Below are positions 1 through 8,049 of a stretch of 64,000 nt of DNA, piece after piece. The notes under the pieces are model-generated. The model was not told the DNA's origin. It saw only the letters and a program-made list of their open reading frames with translations, and ran no database searches. Source of the stretch: DASRHD01 sp035485575. GTDB taxonomy: Bacteria > Verrucomicrobiota > Verrucomicrobiia > Opitutales > Opitutaceae. Numbering within the stretch: the first letter of the stretch is position 1; each line of letters begins with the position of its first letter. A program made the position numbers and the translations under genes. The stretch is from the NCBI GenBank assembly GCA_035485575.1, contig DATHNW010000014.1:36272-100271 (forward strand), in the 5' to 3' direction.

Positions 1-159
1 AACTGCATTTTCATGAGGAGCGTCGGTTAAGCCCATTTGAATCCCAGCCTGTTTTTCAGCGCAAACCTCAAAGCCGGCGCCATGTCACAGAAGGGTGAAA
101 TCCAACTGTGTTTCGGGTCTTGAACGCCGCCATCCCTTTGCCGCAAGCTCACTCTCTCC

Positions 160-1878
160 ATGCCTGATTCCGCTGCGCAGCCCTTCGATCCCTACGCCGA
201 GACGCCGTCGTTCTGGCAGAAAAATTCCACGCTGCTCTGGGCGATTACGGTGGGCATTGCGACGGCGGTGCTGACGGTGCTGTCCTTTCCTCCCGGCGAC
301 GTGCCGGAGTTCGCCTACGCCTTCGCGGCGCCGGCGATTTTCTGGGCCTATGAGCGGCCGCGATTCAAGCTTTTCGCATTTGTGCTTCTCGCCGCGCAGG
401 CGGTGGCGTGGACGATCCTGCTCGGCTGGCTGCATCACGTCACCTGGCTCGGCCTGCTGCTGCTCGGGCCGTTCGTGGGCGTGTGGAACGGACTGTGGTT
501 TCTCGGCGCGTGGTGGATTTTACCACGGATGCGCGGCCGGCAGGTGCCGTTGCGGCTGCTTGCCATGCTCGGGCTCGCTGGATTATGGGTGTTGATCGAG
601 TGGACGCGCACGTGGGTGCTGGGAGGGTTTCCCTGGCTGCCACTGGCGGCGAGCCAATGGCAGCGTAGCGCCGTGCTGCAGATCGCGGCTTACACCGGCG
701 CGTGGGGCGTGTCGTTTGTCCTGGTTGTTTTCAACCTCGGCTTTGCCACCTGGGCCCACCATGCGCTGCGTGAAAGCGCGCCGGGCCTGCGGCGCCGTCC
801 GCCGGAGTTCATGTTTGCGCTGATCATCCTGATGTTCGCCACCATGCTGCCGCTGAGCGAGACTTTCCATCGCGCGGGGTTTGCGCAGCCGCTGGCGCGC
901 GTGGCCTTCGTGCAGCCGGACATTCCCCAGGCCGTGAAATGGGATCCGGCTCGCGGGCCGGCGATCCTCGACCTGTTGGAAAAAAGCACACTTGATGCCG
1001 CGGCGTCGTATCCGGACGTCATCCTCTGGCCGGAGGCGACGACCCCGTGGGCCGTGCGAGGAGACGACCAGGTGCGCGTATGGGCCGAGGGGCTTGTGCG
1101 CAAGGCGCATGTGCCGCTCGTGCTCGGCTCCGACGCGATCGAGCAGGTGAACCAGCCAGGCGAAAAGTGGTTCAACGCCGCGTGCGTGATCGATCCCGCC
1201 TCGGGCCTGTCACCGGTTTATTATGCAAAGCGCAAGCTCGTGCAGTTTGGCGAATACGTGCCGCTGCGGCCGCTGCTGGGCTGGTTGAAAAAATTCGTGC
1301 CCATCGGCGACGACGATTATTCGCGCGGGCATGCCGCCGTGCCGCTCGTGGTCGGCCTCGGCGACCATGCGCTCACCCTCGGCCCGCTGATTTGCTACGA
1401 GGACACGTTTCCGAACCTGGCGCGGGAAGACACGCTGGCTGGCGCTGATGCGCTGGTGGTGCTGACCAACAATGCGTGGTTCGGGGAGGGTGGGGCCGCC
1501 TACCAGCACGCGGCCCATTCGGTGCTTCGCGCCGTGGAAACGCGCCGGCCCGTGCTGCGCTGCGGCAATGCCGGCTGGAGCGGCTGGATCGACGAATTCG
1601 GCGGTGTCCGCGCGGTGCTGACGAATGACGCGGGCAGCGTGTATTTTCGCGGCACGCAGACCGTGGCGGTGACGCGCGATGCGCGCTGGATCGGCCGCGA
1701 AAGCTATTATGTGCAGCACGGCGACTGGTTTGTCGCGTGGTGCGCGGTGTTCGCTGGACTCGGCTGGGCTGCCGTTGCCACCGGCCGGCCGCCGGCGGGC
1801 CCGGCTGCGTCCGCCGATGACACGGCAGACCCCGATGACCGCGGAAGCCCGCTGGCGAAAAAATTTGATCCGCACTGA
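160..1878 (+). CDS. lnt: Apolipoprotein N-acyltransferase
   Basis: This 572-aa inner-membrane enzyme adds the third acyl chain to the N-terminal cysteine of lipoproteins. The N-terminal ~240 residues hold several hydrophobic segments, and the rest is a nitrilase-fold (CN-hydrolase) domain. The expected Glu-Lys-Cys catalytic triad is visible: Glu292 in LWPEAT, Lys357 in YYAKRKLVQFGEY, and Cys412 in LICYED. Length is a little over the usual ~510 aa, mostly from a polar C-terminal tail. The ATG at 160 has no strong Shine-Dalgarno site. The next gene starts 54 nt downstream, but the functions are unrelated. Bases 1-159 upstream show no recognisable feature. Confidence 0.95.
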   Translation: MPDSAAQPFDPYAETPSFWQKNSTLLWAITVGIATAVLTVLSFPPGDVPEFAYAFAAPAIFWAYERPRFKLFAFVLLAAQAVAWTILLGWLHHVTWLGLLLLGPFVGVWNGLWFLGAWWILPRMRGRQVPLRLLAMLGLAGLWVLIEWTRTWVLGGFPWLPLAASQWQRSAVLQIAAYTGAWGVSFVLVVFNLGFATWAHHALRESAPGLRRRPPEFMFALIILMFATMLPLSETFHRAGFAQPLARVAFVQPDIPQAVKWDPARGPAILDLLEKSTLDAAASYPDVILWPEATTPWAVRGDDQVRVWAEGLVRKAHVPLVLGSDAIEQVNQPGEKWFNAACVIDPASGLSPVYYAKRKLVQFGEYVPLRPLLGWLKKFVPIGDDDYSRGHAAVPLVVGLGDHALTLGPLICYEDTFPNLAREDTLAGADALVVLTNNAWFGEGGAAYQHAAHSVLRAVETRRPVLRCGNAGWSGWIDEFGGVRAVLTNDAGSVYFRGTQTVAVTRDARWIGRESYYVQHGDWFVAWCAVFAGLGWAAVATGRPPAGPAASADDTADPDDRGSPLAKKFDPH

Positions 1879-1932
1879 TTTTCATTGGTTGAGTCGGTTG
1901 CTTCATTCGCTCAACGTGCTTCCTTCCTGATT

Positions 1933-3141
1933 ATGAAAACTCCCCGTTACCCAATCCTTCTGGCGCTTCCCTTCGTGGCTTCCATCGCCCTGTGCGCCGC
2001 CGACAAGATGACCGTGACTGTCACCAATGATCTCGATATTGTCCGTCCGGCCGAGGTCATCGAAGTGCCGTGGAAGGAAATCGCCAGCCACCTGCCCGGC
2101 GCGCTGCCCAATCACATCGCGGTGAGGGACGCCGGCGGGGCGCTCGTGCCCGACCAGTTGATCAATTTTCGTCCCGAAGAGCGCCGCGACTACTACCAAA
2201 GCCTCATTTTCCAGCATGATTTCGCAGCCGGCGAACGCACGGCTACCTTCACGCTTGAGGTGACGGACGCGCCGCTGCCGCCGTTTCCGGCGAAAGTCTC
2301 TGCACGCTATGTCCCGGAGCGTTTCGATGACTTTGCCTGGGAAAACGACCGCATTGCCCATCGCATTTATGGACCGGCCCTGGAGACGCCCGCCGGCGGC
2401 AAGGACCAGGCGGTCAACAGCGGCGTGGACGTATGGGCCAAGCGGGTGCGCTATCCGATCGTGGATCGGTGGTATTTGATGGGACACTACCACGAGGACT
2501 CCGGCGAAGGACTCGATATGTATGACGTCGGCACAAAGGAAGGCATCACGCGCGGCGATGGCGGCACCGGCGTCTGGGACGGGAAGGCGCTGCATGTTTC
2601 GCACAACTGGAAAACCTGGCGGGTCCTCGCCAACGGCCCCATTCGCGCCGTATTTGAGCTTACCTACGCGCCATGGGATGCGGGCAACGGCATCATGATC
2701 ACCGAGACCAAGCACTTCATCGTCGATGCCGGCCGCAACCTCGACCAGGTCACGAGCACTTTTACTTTCCAAGGTGCGGACGAACTCACCGTCGGCCTCG
2801 GTCTCGGCAAGCATGTGAAGGCCACCGCCGAGCTCAGCAAGGATTCGGATGAAGACCATATGTGCTGGATCACCCTGTGGGAAAAATATCCCAAGGCCTC
2901 CATCGGCTGTGCCGTCATGGTCAAACCCGAGGATTTCTCGGGCTTTGCCGAGGACAATCTCAACCATCTTCTACTCGCTCGGGTGAAGTCCGGTCAGCCC
3001 CTGCATTATTACCTCGGTGCCTGCTGGGACAAGAGCGGCGATTTTGCCTCGAAGCAGGATTGGAACGCTTATCTGGCCTCGTGGGCCAAGCGCGCGGAGT
3101 CGCCGGTCACTGTCGCGATCGATCCGGTGCCGCAAAAATAA
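1933..3141 (+). CDS. DUF4861 family secreted protein, pectin-associated
   Basis: The 402-aa product begins with a signal peptide (MKTPRYPILLALPFVASIALCAA). The frame is open upstream to 1885, but the ATG at 1933 places the signal peptide at the N-terminus and is preferred. The rest is a beta-rich domain that I recognise as DUF4861, a family usually encoded beside pectate-lyase and kdu genes in Bacteroidota and Verrucomicrobiota; its biochemical role is not established. The next gene, kduI, starts 42 nt after the stop, so the two are probably co-transcribed. By context it acts in the periplasm on unsaturated uronate oligosaccharides, which is inference. Confidence 0.75.
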   Translation: MKTPRYPILLALPFVASIALCAADKMTVTVTNDLDIVRPAEVIEVPWKEIASHLPGALPNHIAVRDAGGALVPDQLINFRPEERRDYYQSLIFQHDFAAGERTATFTLEVTDAPLPPFPAKVSARYVPERFDDFAWENDRIAHRIYGPALETPAGGKDQAVNSGVDVWAKRVRYPIVDRWYLMGHYHEDSGEGLDMYDVGTKEGITRGDGGTGVWDGKALHVSHNWKTWRVLANGPIRAVFELTYAPWDAGNGIMITETKHFIVDAGRNLDQVTSTFTFQGADELTVGLGLGKHVKATAELSKDSDEDHMCWITLWEKYPKASIGCAVMVKPEDFSGFAEDNLNHLLLARVKSGQPLHYYLGACWDKSGDFASKQDWNAYLASWAKRAESPVTVAIDPVPQK

Positions 3142-3183
3142 GCACATCCGCCGGGCCCTGCCGGCCAAATTTTTGATTCACGC

Positions 3184-4011
3184 ATGAAACTTCACTACTT
3201 CCCGAGTCCCGCCGAAACCAACACGCTCTCCACGGAGAAACTGCGCGATTACTTCCTGATCGGCGGTCTGTTCCAGCCCGGCCAGCTCACCGCGCATTAC
3301 ACCGATCTCGATCGCATGATCACCGGTGCCGCGGTCCCGACGACGGCGCCGCTGACATTGCCGGCCAGCAAGGAGGAGACCGGCACCAGTTTCTTCCTCG
3401 AACGCCGCGAAATCGGCATCCTCAACCTCGGCGCGCCCGGCGTGGTGCGCACCGGCGGCACGAAGTATGATATTGGTACGCTCGACTGCATTTACATTGG
3501 CCTCGGCGAAAAAGAGGTCGTGTTCGAAAACGGCCCCAGCGGCCAGGCGCAGTTTTACTTCATCAGCACGCCGGCGCATGCGAAATACCCGACGGCCGTG
3601 GTGCGGCGTGCGGACATCAAGACCGATCCCATCGGCGACCCCGCCAAGGCCAACCGCCGTCGCATCAACCGGCTCATCCACCTCGACGGCATCAAAAGCT
3701 GCCAGCTCGTCATGGGCTTCACCGAATTTGAACCCGGCAGCGTGTGGAACACCATGCCGCCGCACACGCACAGCCGCCGCACCGAGATTTATCTCTATTT
3801 CGACCTCGGAGACAATGCCGTCGTGCACCTCATGGGCGAGCCGAAGGCGACGCGCCACCTCATTGTGCGCGACCGCGAAGCCGTGCTTTCTCCGGCCTGG
3901 TCAATTCACTGCGGCGCCGGCACGGGCGCCTACCGCTTCGTGTGGGCCATGGGCGGCGACAACCAGGTATTCTCCGACATGGATCCTGCGCCGCTGTCCG
4001 AATTGCGCTGA
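3184..4011 (+). CDS. kduI: 5-keto-4-deoxyuronate isomerase
   Basis: KduI (4-deoxy-L-threo-5-hexosulose-uronate ketol-isomerase) converts 5-keto-4-deoxyuronate, released from unsaturated pectin oligomers, into 2,5-diketo-3-deoxygluconate. The 275-aa length matches the family. The cupin metal site is visible as the HTH..E pattern in PPHTHSRRTEIYLYF, with a later histidine in WSIHCGAGTGAYRF. The gene lies between DUF4861 and kduD with short spacers, so the two cytoplasmic Kdu steps are encoded together. The substrate would come from a lyase or hydrolase; a GH28 polygalacturonase is encoded at 11603. Confidence 0.95.
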   Translation: MKLHYFPSPAETNTLSTEKLRDYFLIGGLFQPGQLTAHYTDLDRMITGAAVPTTAPLTLPASKEETGTSFFLERREIGILNLGAPGVVRTGGTKYDIGTLDCIYIGLGEKEVVFENGPSGQAQFYFISTPAHAKYPTAVVRRADIKTDPIGDPAKANRRRINRLIHLDGIKSCQLVMGFTEFEPGSVWNTMPPHTHSRRTEIYLYFDLGDNAVVHLMGEPKATRHLIVRDREAVLSPAWSIHCGAGTGAYRFVWAMGGDNQVFSDMDPAPLSELR

Positions 4012-4062
4012 GTTTCCTGCCACCCTTTCCCTTCACCACTTCATCCCCTAATCATCACCACC

Positions 4063-4830
4063 ATGAGTTCGGTCCTCGACAGTTTTAAACTAAACGGAAA
4101 AACCGCCATCGTCACCGGCGCCTCGCGCGGTCTGGGCCAGGGCATGGCGCTCGCGCTGGCCGAGGCCGGCGCCGACATCGTCGCCGTGGACATCCTCCCT
4201 TCGGAGGACACCCGCACCCAGGTGATGGCGCTCGGTCGCAAGTGCATCACCCTCGCGGCCAATCTCGGCGACCGCAAGGCGATCCCCGGCGTCATCGAGG
4301 AGGCGAAGAAGACCTTCCCGAGCCTCGACATCCTCGTGAATTGCGCGGGCATTATCCGCCGCGAAGACTTCGAAAAATTCACGGAAAAGGACTGGGACGA
4401 CGTGATGGGCATCAACATCAACGCGGTGTTTTTTATCAGCCAGATTTTTGTCCGCGAGGCGATTGCGCGCAAAGGTTCGGCCAAGATCATCAATATCGCC
4501 TCAATGCTCTCCTTCCAGGGCGGCATCCGCGTGCCTTCCTACACTGCTTCCAAGAGCGCCGTGCAGGGCCTGACCCGTCTTATCGCCAGCGAGCTGGGCG
4601 GCAAGGGCATCAACTGCAACGCCATCGCTCCTGGCTACATGGCGACCGACAACACCGCCCCGCTTCGCGCCGACCCCGATCGCAGCGCCTCCATCCTGGC
4701 CCGCATTCCCGCCGGCCGCTGGGGCACGCCTGCCGATCTCAAGGGCGCGGTGGTGTTCCTCGCTTCGCCTGCCTCCGACTATGTCAACGGCTACACCGTG
4801 GCCGTCGACGGCGGCTGGCTGGCCCGCTGA
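4063..4830 (+). CDS. kduD: 2-deoxy-D-gluconate 3-dehydrogenase (SDR)
   Basis: KduD reduces 2,5-diketo-3-deoxygluconate to 2-keto-3-deoxygluconate. The 255-aa protein is a classical short-chain dehydrogenase: the cofactor motif is TGASRGLG near residue 20, NCAG is in the middle, and the catalytic Tyr and Lys are in YTASKS. The family-typical C-terminal VDGGWLAR is present. It sits 51 nt after kduI. A perfect 7-bp hairpin at 4911-4931 follows the gene, without a T-run. KDG kinase and aldolase genes for the next steps are not in this window. Confidence 0.95.
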   Translation: MSSVLDSFKLNGKTAIVTGASRGLGQGMALALAEAGADIVAVDILPSEDTRTQVMALGRKCITLAANLGDRKAIPGVIEEAKKTFPSLDILVNCAGIIRREDFEKFTEKDWDDVMGININAVFFISQIFVREAIARKGSAKIINIASMLSFQGGIRVPSYTASKSAVQGLTRLIASELGGKGINCNAIAPGYMATDNTAPLRADPDRSASILARIPAGRWGTPADLKGAVVFLASPASDYVNGYTVAVDGGWLAR

Positions 4831-4910
4831 GTTTCCTGCAGAAAAATTTTCTTTTGATGCAGGGGACGGCCGGTTTCCCCGGTTCTTTTCCGCTGTGCCG
4901 AAATGCAAAT

Positions 4911-4931
4911 CACCGGCATGAAGCGCCGGTG
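4911..4931 (+). terminator. Stem-loop downstream of kduD (weak terminator)
   Basis: CACCGGC and GCCGGTG form a perfect 7-bp stem around a 7-nt loop. There is no following T-run, so it may slow transcription or stabilise the 3' end without acting as a true intrinsic terminator. It separates kduD from the regulator gene at 4999. Confidence 0.3.
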
Positions 4932-4943
4932 CCCAGAAAGGTA

Positions 4944-4997
4944 TTGCTTAAGGCGGCGTGATGGAAGTTTGTGGACTTGAGGTTATATCCTTAAGCA
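4944..4997 (+). promoter_or_regulatory. Candidate operator for the LacI-type regulator
   Basis: TGCTTAAGG (4945-4953) is repeated in inverted orientation as CCTTAAGCA (4989-4997), directly before the ATG at 4999. The inner segment CTTGAGG-TTATAT-CCTTAAG (4976-4995) is a near-perfect inverted repeat as well. LacI-family proteins bind palindromes, often at their own promoters, so autoregulation is likely. That this is the binding site is inference from symmetry and position; I saw no second clear copy before the neighbouring hydrolase genes. Confidence 0.45.
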
Positions 4998-4998
4998 C

Positions 4999-6030
4999 AT
5001 GAGCAAACCCGTTACGATGAAGGCCATCGCCGCGCAGGCGGCCGTGACACAGGCCACCGTTTCGATGAGCCTGGCGGGCAATCCGCGCATCCCGCAGTCG
5101 ACCCGCGACCGCATCCAGGGCATTGCGCAGAAACTCGGCTACCGGCCCAATGCCTACATCTCGGCGCTCATGCGCATCCGCCGGCAGGGCAGGGCGCAAA
5201 GCGACCGCCCGGTGCTGGCGCTGGTCAACAATCTGGGCCGGGCGGATGGCTGGCGCACGCACTCGTCGCAGACGATCCTGCAGATGCGCGAGGGCGCCAT
5301 CGAGCGCGCCGCCCAGCGCGGCTATCGCGGCCAGGAATTCTGGCTGCACCAGGATGGGATGTCGACCGAACGCTTCAGCGAGATGCTGCATGCGCGCGCC
5401 ATCCAGGGCCTTCTGCTCAGCCCGCTGCCCGATGGAGTGTCGTTGCCCAAATTGAACTGGGATTATTTCGCCGCCGTCGCCCTCAGCGTACCGCAGCCTT
5501 CGTTCACCATCACCACCGTTTGCAACGACCATTATTTCTCTGCCTTGCAGGCGATTCGTGAGTGCCATCAGCGCGGTTATCGCCGGCCGGGCCTGCTCAT
5601 GCACCGCGTGCACCGCGAGCGCTTCCATGGACGGTGGGATGCCGGATATTTTGTTGCACGGCATATGCTGCCGGGCATCACGCTGGCGAGTCCGTTGCTT
5701 TTTTCCGGCGACCGGCCGAAGCCGGACGTGCTCAAAAAATGGCTCAAGAGCCAGCAGCCGGACGTCATTCTCTCCTCCATGGCCGATGTCGTTCAGGGCA
5801 TGCTGCGGGACATGGGCGGCTGGCGCGTCCCGGGTGACATCGGCCTGGCCTGGCTTTCCTGTCCCAGCCCCGGCCATGCCATCAGTGGAATCTACCAGAA
5901 TGGCCGGTTGATCGGCGCGACGGCGGTCGACGCGCTGATCAGCATGATTGAGCGCAACGACCGCGGTCTGCCGGGACAGGCCACCTCCATCATGGTCGAG
6001 GGTCAGTGGAATCCAGGCCAGACGCTGTGA
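4999..6030 (+). CDS. LacI-family transcriptional regulator
   Basis: The 343-aa protein has an N-terminal LacI helix-turn-helix (MKAIAAQAAVTQATVSMSLAG) with the YRPN hinge signature, then a periplasmic-binding-protein-like effector domain. It lies between kduD and the fucosidase gene, in the middle of the polysaccharide island, so it most likely senses a sugar from that pathway; the ligand cannot be read from the sequence. An inverted repeat immediately upstream suggests it controls its own expression. Confidence 0.9.
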   Translation: MSKPVTMKAIAAQAAVTQATVSMSLAGNPRIPQSTRDRIQGIAQKLGYRPNAYISALMRIRRQGRAQSDRPVLALVNNLGRADGWRTHSSQTILQMREGAIERAAQRGYRGQEFWLHQDGMSTERFSEMLHARAIQGLLLSPLPDGVSLPKLNWDYFAAVALSVPQPSFTITTVCNDHYFSALQAIRECHQRGYRRPGLLMHRVHRERFHGRWDAGYFVARHMLPGITLASPLLFSGDRPKPDVLKKWLKSQQPDVILSSMADVVQGMLRDMGGWRVPGDIGLAWLSCPSPGHAISGIYQNGRLIGATAVDALISMIERNDRGLPGQATSIMVEGQWNPGQTL

Positions 6031-6163
6031 AGGTTTTGAGCGGGTGAGCCCAATTCTGTTTAACGATTAAATCGGCGCCGGGCTTACGTGCGTCATTCAA
6101 GTCTTGCATGCTGGCCGATGCGGTTTGCAACCATGTTGCGCGCCCAGCGTCAGACCAATCTTC

Positions 6164-8011
6164 ATGTTCCTGAAATTTCCCGTCCCAAACCGCCTCTTCC
6201 CGCGCTGGTTCCTGCCCTGCCTTGGTTTGTTGTCGCTCCGTCTTATGGCGGACGAGACGGCGGCCCTCCACTCGCTCGACCAGCCCGACCCGGCACGTGA
6301 TGCCCGTGTCGCGTGGCACACGGAGGCGCGCTTCGGCTGCTTCGTGCATTGGGGCGTCTATTCCGAGCTCGGCAATGAATTTGAAGGCCGCCGCGGCGGC
6401 ACCTACGCCGAGCACATCATGCGCGTGCTGAAAATCCCGCGACAGGTCTACCTTGACCAGGTCGTGCGCAACTTCGACCCGGAAAAATTCGACGCCGACG
6501 TCTGGGTGAAGCTCATGCACGACGCCGGCATGCGTTATCTCGTCATCACCGCGAAACACCACGACGGCTTCGCCATGTGGCCGTCGAAGGTTTCCAGTTA
6601 CAATATCACACTCACGAAATTCAAACGCGACCCGATGGCCGAGCTCAAGGCCGCCTGTGCGAAATACGGGCTCAAGTTCGGATTTTATTATTCACATGCC
6701 TTCGACTGGGAGCATCCCGACGCGCCCGGCAACGACTGGGATTACAACAACCCCGGTGGGGACCGGAAGATCCACGGCGCCGAATGGTGGAACGAGGACA
6801 AGGACTTCCTCGTGCGCGCCCGCCATTACGTGGATGAAAAATCCATTCCCCAGATCAAGGAACTCATCGCGATGTATCATCCTGACATCCTCTGGTTCGA
6901 CACGCCGGGCAAGCTGCCGCCTGAGGAAAACCGCCGCATTCTTGAAGCCGTGCGCGCGGCCGGTCCGCAGGTCGTCGTCAACGGCCGCCTGCTGCGCGAC
7001 TACGGCGACTACAAGTCCACGGCCGATCGCCCCGCCTATTTTCCCGACACGCCCGGCCACTGGGAGGGCATCCCCACCACGAACGAATCCTATGGCTACA
7101 ACCAGTTCGATCAGTCGTTCAAGCCGCCCGCGCACTTCATCCGCCTGCTCGCAATGGCCGTGGCCAAGGGCGGTAATATTCTCATGAACATCGGTCCGAA
7201 GGGCGATGGCACGATCGACGTGCCCAGCCAGGAAATCCTCCGCGGCATCGGCGCCTGGATGCAGAAAAACTCCGAAAGCATCTACGGCTGTGATCGCACG
7301 CCGCTCTCCGTGCAGAACTGGGGCACCTCCACGCGCAAGGGCAACAAACTCTATCTGCATGTCTTCAGCTGGCCGGCCGACGGCCGGCTCCTGGTCGCCG
7401 GACTGAAAAGCGATCCGCAATCGATCCGGGTGCTGGGAACAGCGCCGGCCGATGTTGCTCCGTCGTTTCACCGGCTCAACGCCGACGATGCTGAAATCCA
7501 GTTGACCCAGGCTGCGCCCGACCAGACCGACAGCGTGGTCGAGCTCGATTTCAAGGAGGATATCGCCACCAATCCTGCACGGCTCATCCTATCGCACGAA
7601 GTCACGGCCCTGCATGTTTTCGACGGCTGGCTGCATGGTCAGGGCATCGCCTATGGCGACGGCAAACGCGCTCGCGACGTGGTCGAGACTTGGAATCTTC
7701 CCGACAGCGCAGTGAAATGGAAAGTGCGGCTCAGCGCACCTGAGCGCTTCCGCGTCGCCGTCGAATACAACACGGCGAAGGGAAGTGTCGGCGGCACCTT
7801 CACCATTGAGGCAGGCGACCAGGTTCTCACCGGCCAGGTCGAGCCGACCGAAAACACCACCGCCTTCCGCACCGCTGCGGTCGGCGAAATTTCGCTGCCC
7901 GCGGGCGAATTCATTCTCGCCGTGCGCGCCAAGGCCGTTTCCGGCGGTGATCTCATGCGCTTGCGGCAGCTCGAATTTACTCCCATTGAAATCAAACCCG
8001 GCAAAAGCTGA
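6164..8011 (+). CDS. GH29 alpha-L-fucosidase, secreted
   Basis: This 615-aa glycoside hydrolase family 29 enzyme would release alpha-L-fucose from pectic or arabinogalactan side chains. The ATG at 6164 is chosen over the frame start at 6104 because it puts a hydrophobic export signal at the N-terminus. GH29 landmarks are FVHWGVYS, ITAKHHDGFAMW and ILWFDTPG; the Asp of WFD (Asp246) is the expected nucleophile. A catalytic (beta/alpha)8 domain of roughly 400 residues is followed by beta-rich C-terminal domains. The next gene begins 38 nt later. A small TTTAA-CGA-TTAAA palindrome at 6059-6071 lies upstream and might be part of its promoter. Confidence 0.92.
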   Translation: MFLKFPVPNRLFPRWFLPCLGLLSLRLMADETAALHSLDQPDPARDARVAWHTEARFGCFVHWGVYSELGNEFEGRRGGTYAEHIMRVLKIPRQVYLDQVVRNFDPEKFDADVWVKLMHDAGMRYLVITAKHHDGFAMWPSKVSSYNITLTKFKRDPMAELKAACAKYGLKFGFYYSHAFDWEHPDAPGNDWDYNNPGGDRKIHGAEWWNEDKDFLVRARHYVDEKSIPQIKELIAMYHPDILWFDTPGKLPPEENRRILEAVRAAGPQVVVNGRLLRDYGDYKSTADRPAYFPDTPGHWEGIPTTNESYGYNQFDQSFKPPAHFIRLLAMAVAKGGNILMNIGPKGDGTIDVPSQEILRGIGAWMQKNSESIYGCDRTPLSVQNWGTSTRKGNKLYLHVFSWPADGRLLVAGLKSDPQSIRVLGTAPADVAPSFHRLNADDAEIQLTQAAPDQTDSVVELDFKEDIATNPARLILSHEVTALHVFDGWLHGQGIAYGDGKRARDVVETWNLPDSAVKWKVRLSAPERFRVAVEYNTAKGSVGGTFTIEAGDQVLTGQVEPTENTTAFRTAAVGEISLPAGEFILAVRAKAVSGGDLMRLRQLEFTPIEIKPGKS

Positions 8012-8049
8012 CCGCTGCGCACGAACCCCAACCCACCTTCTTCATTTTC

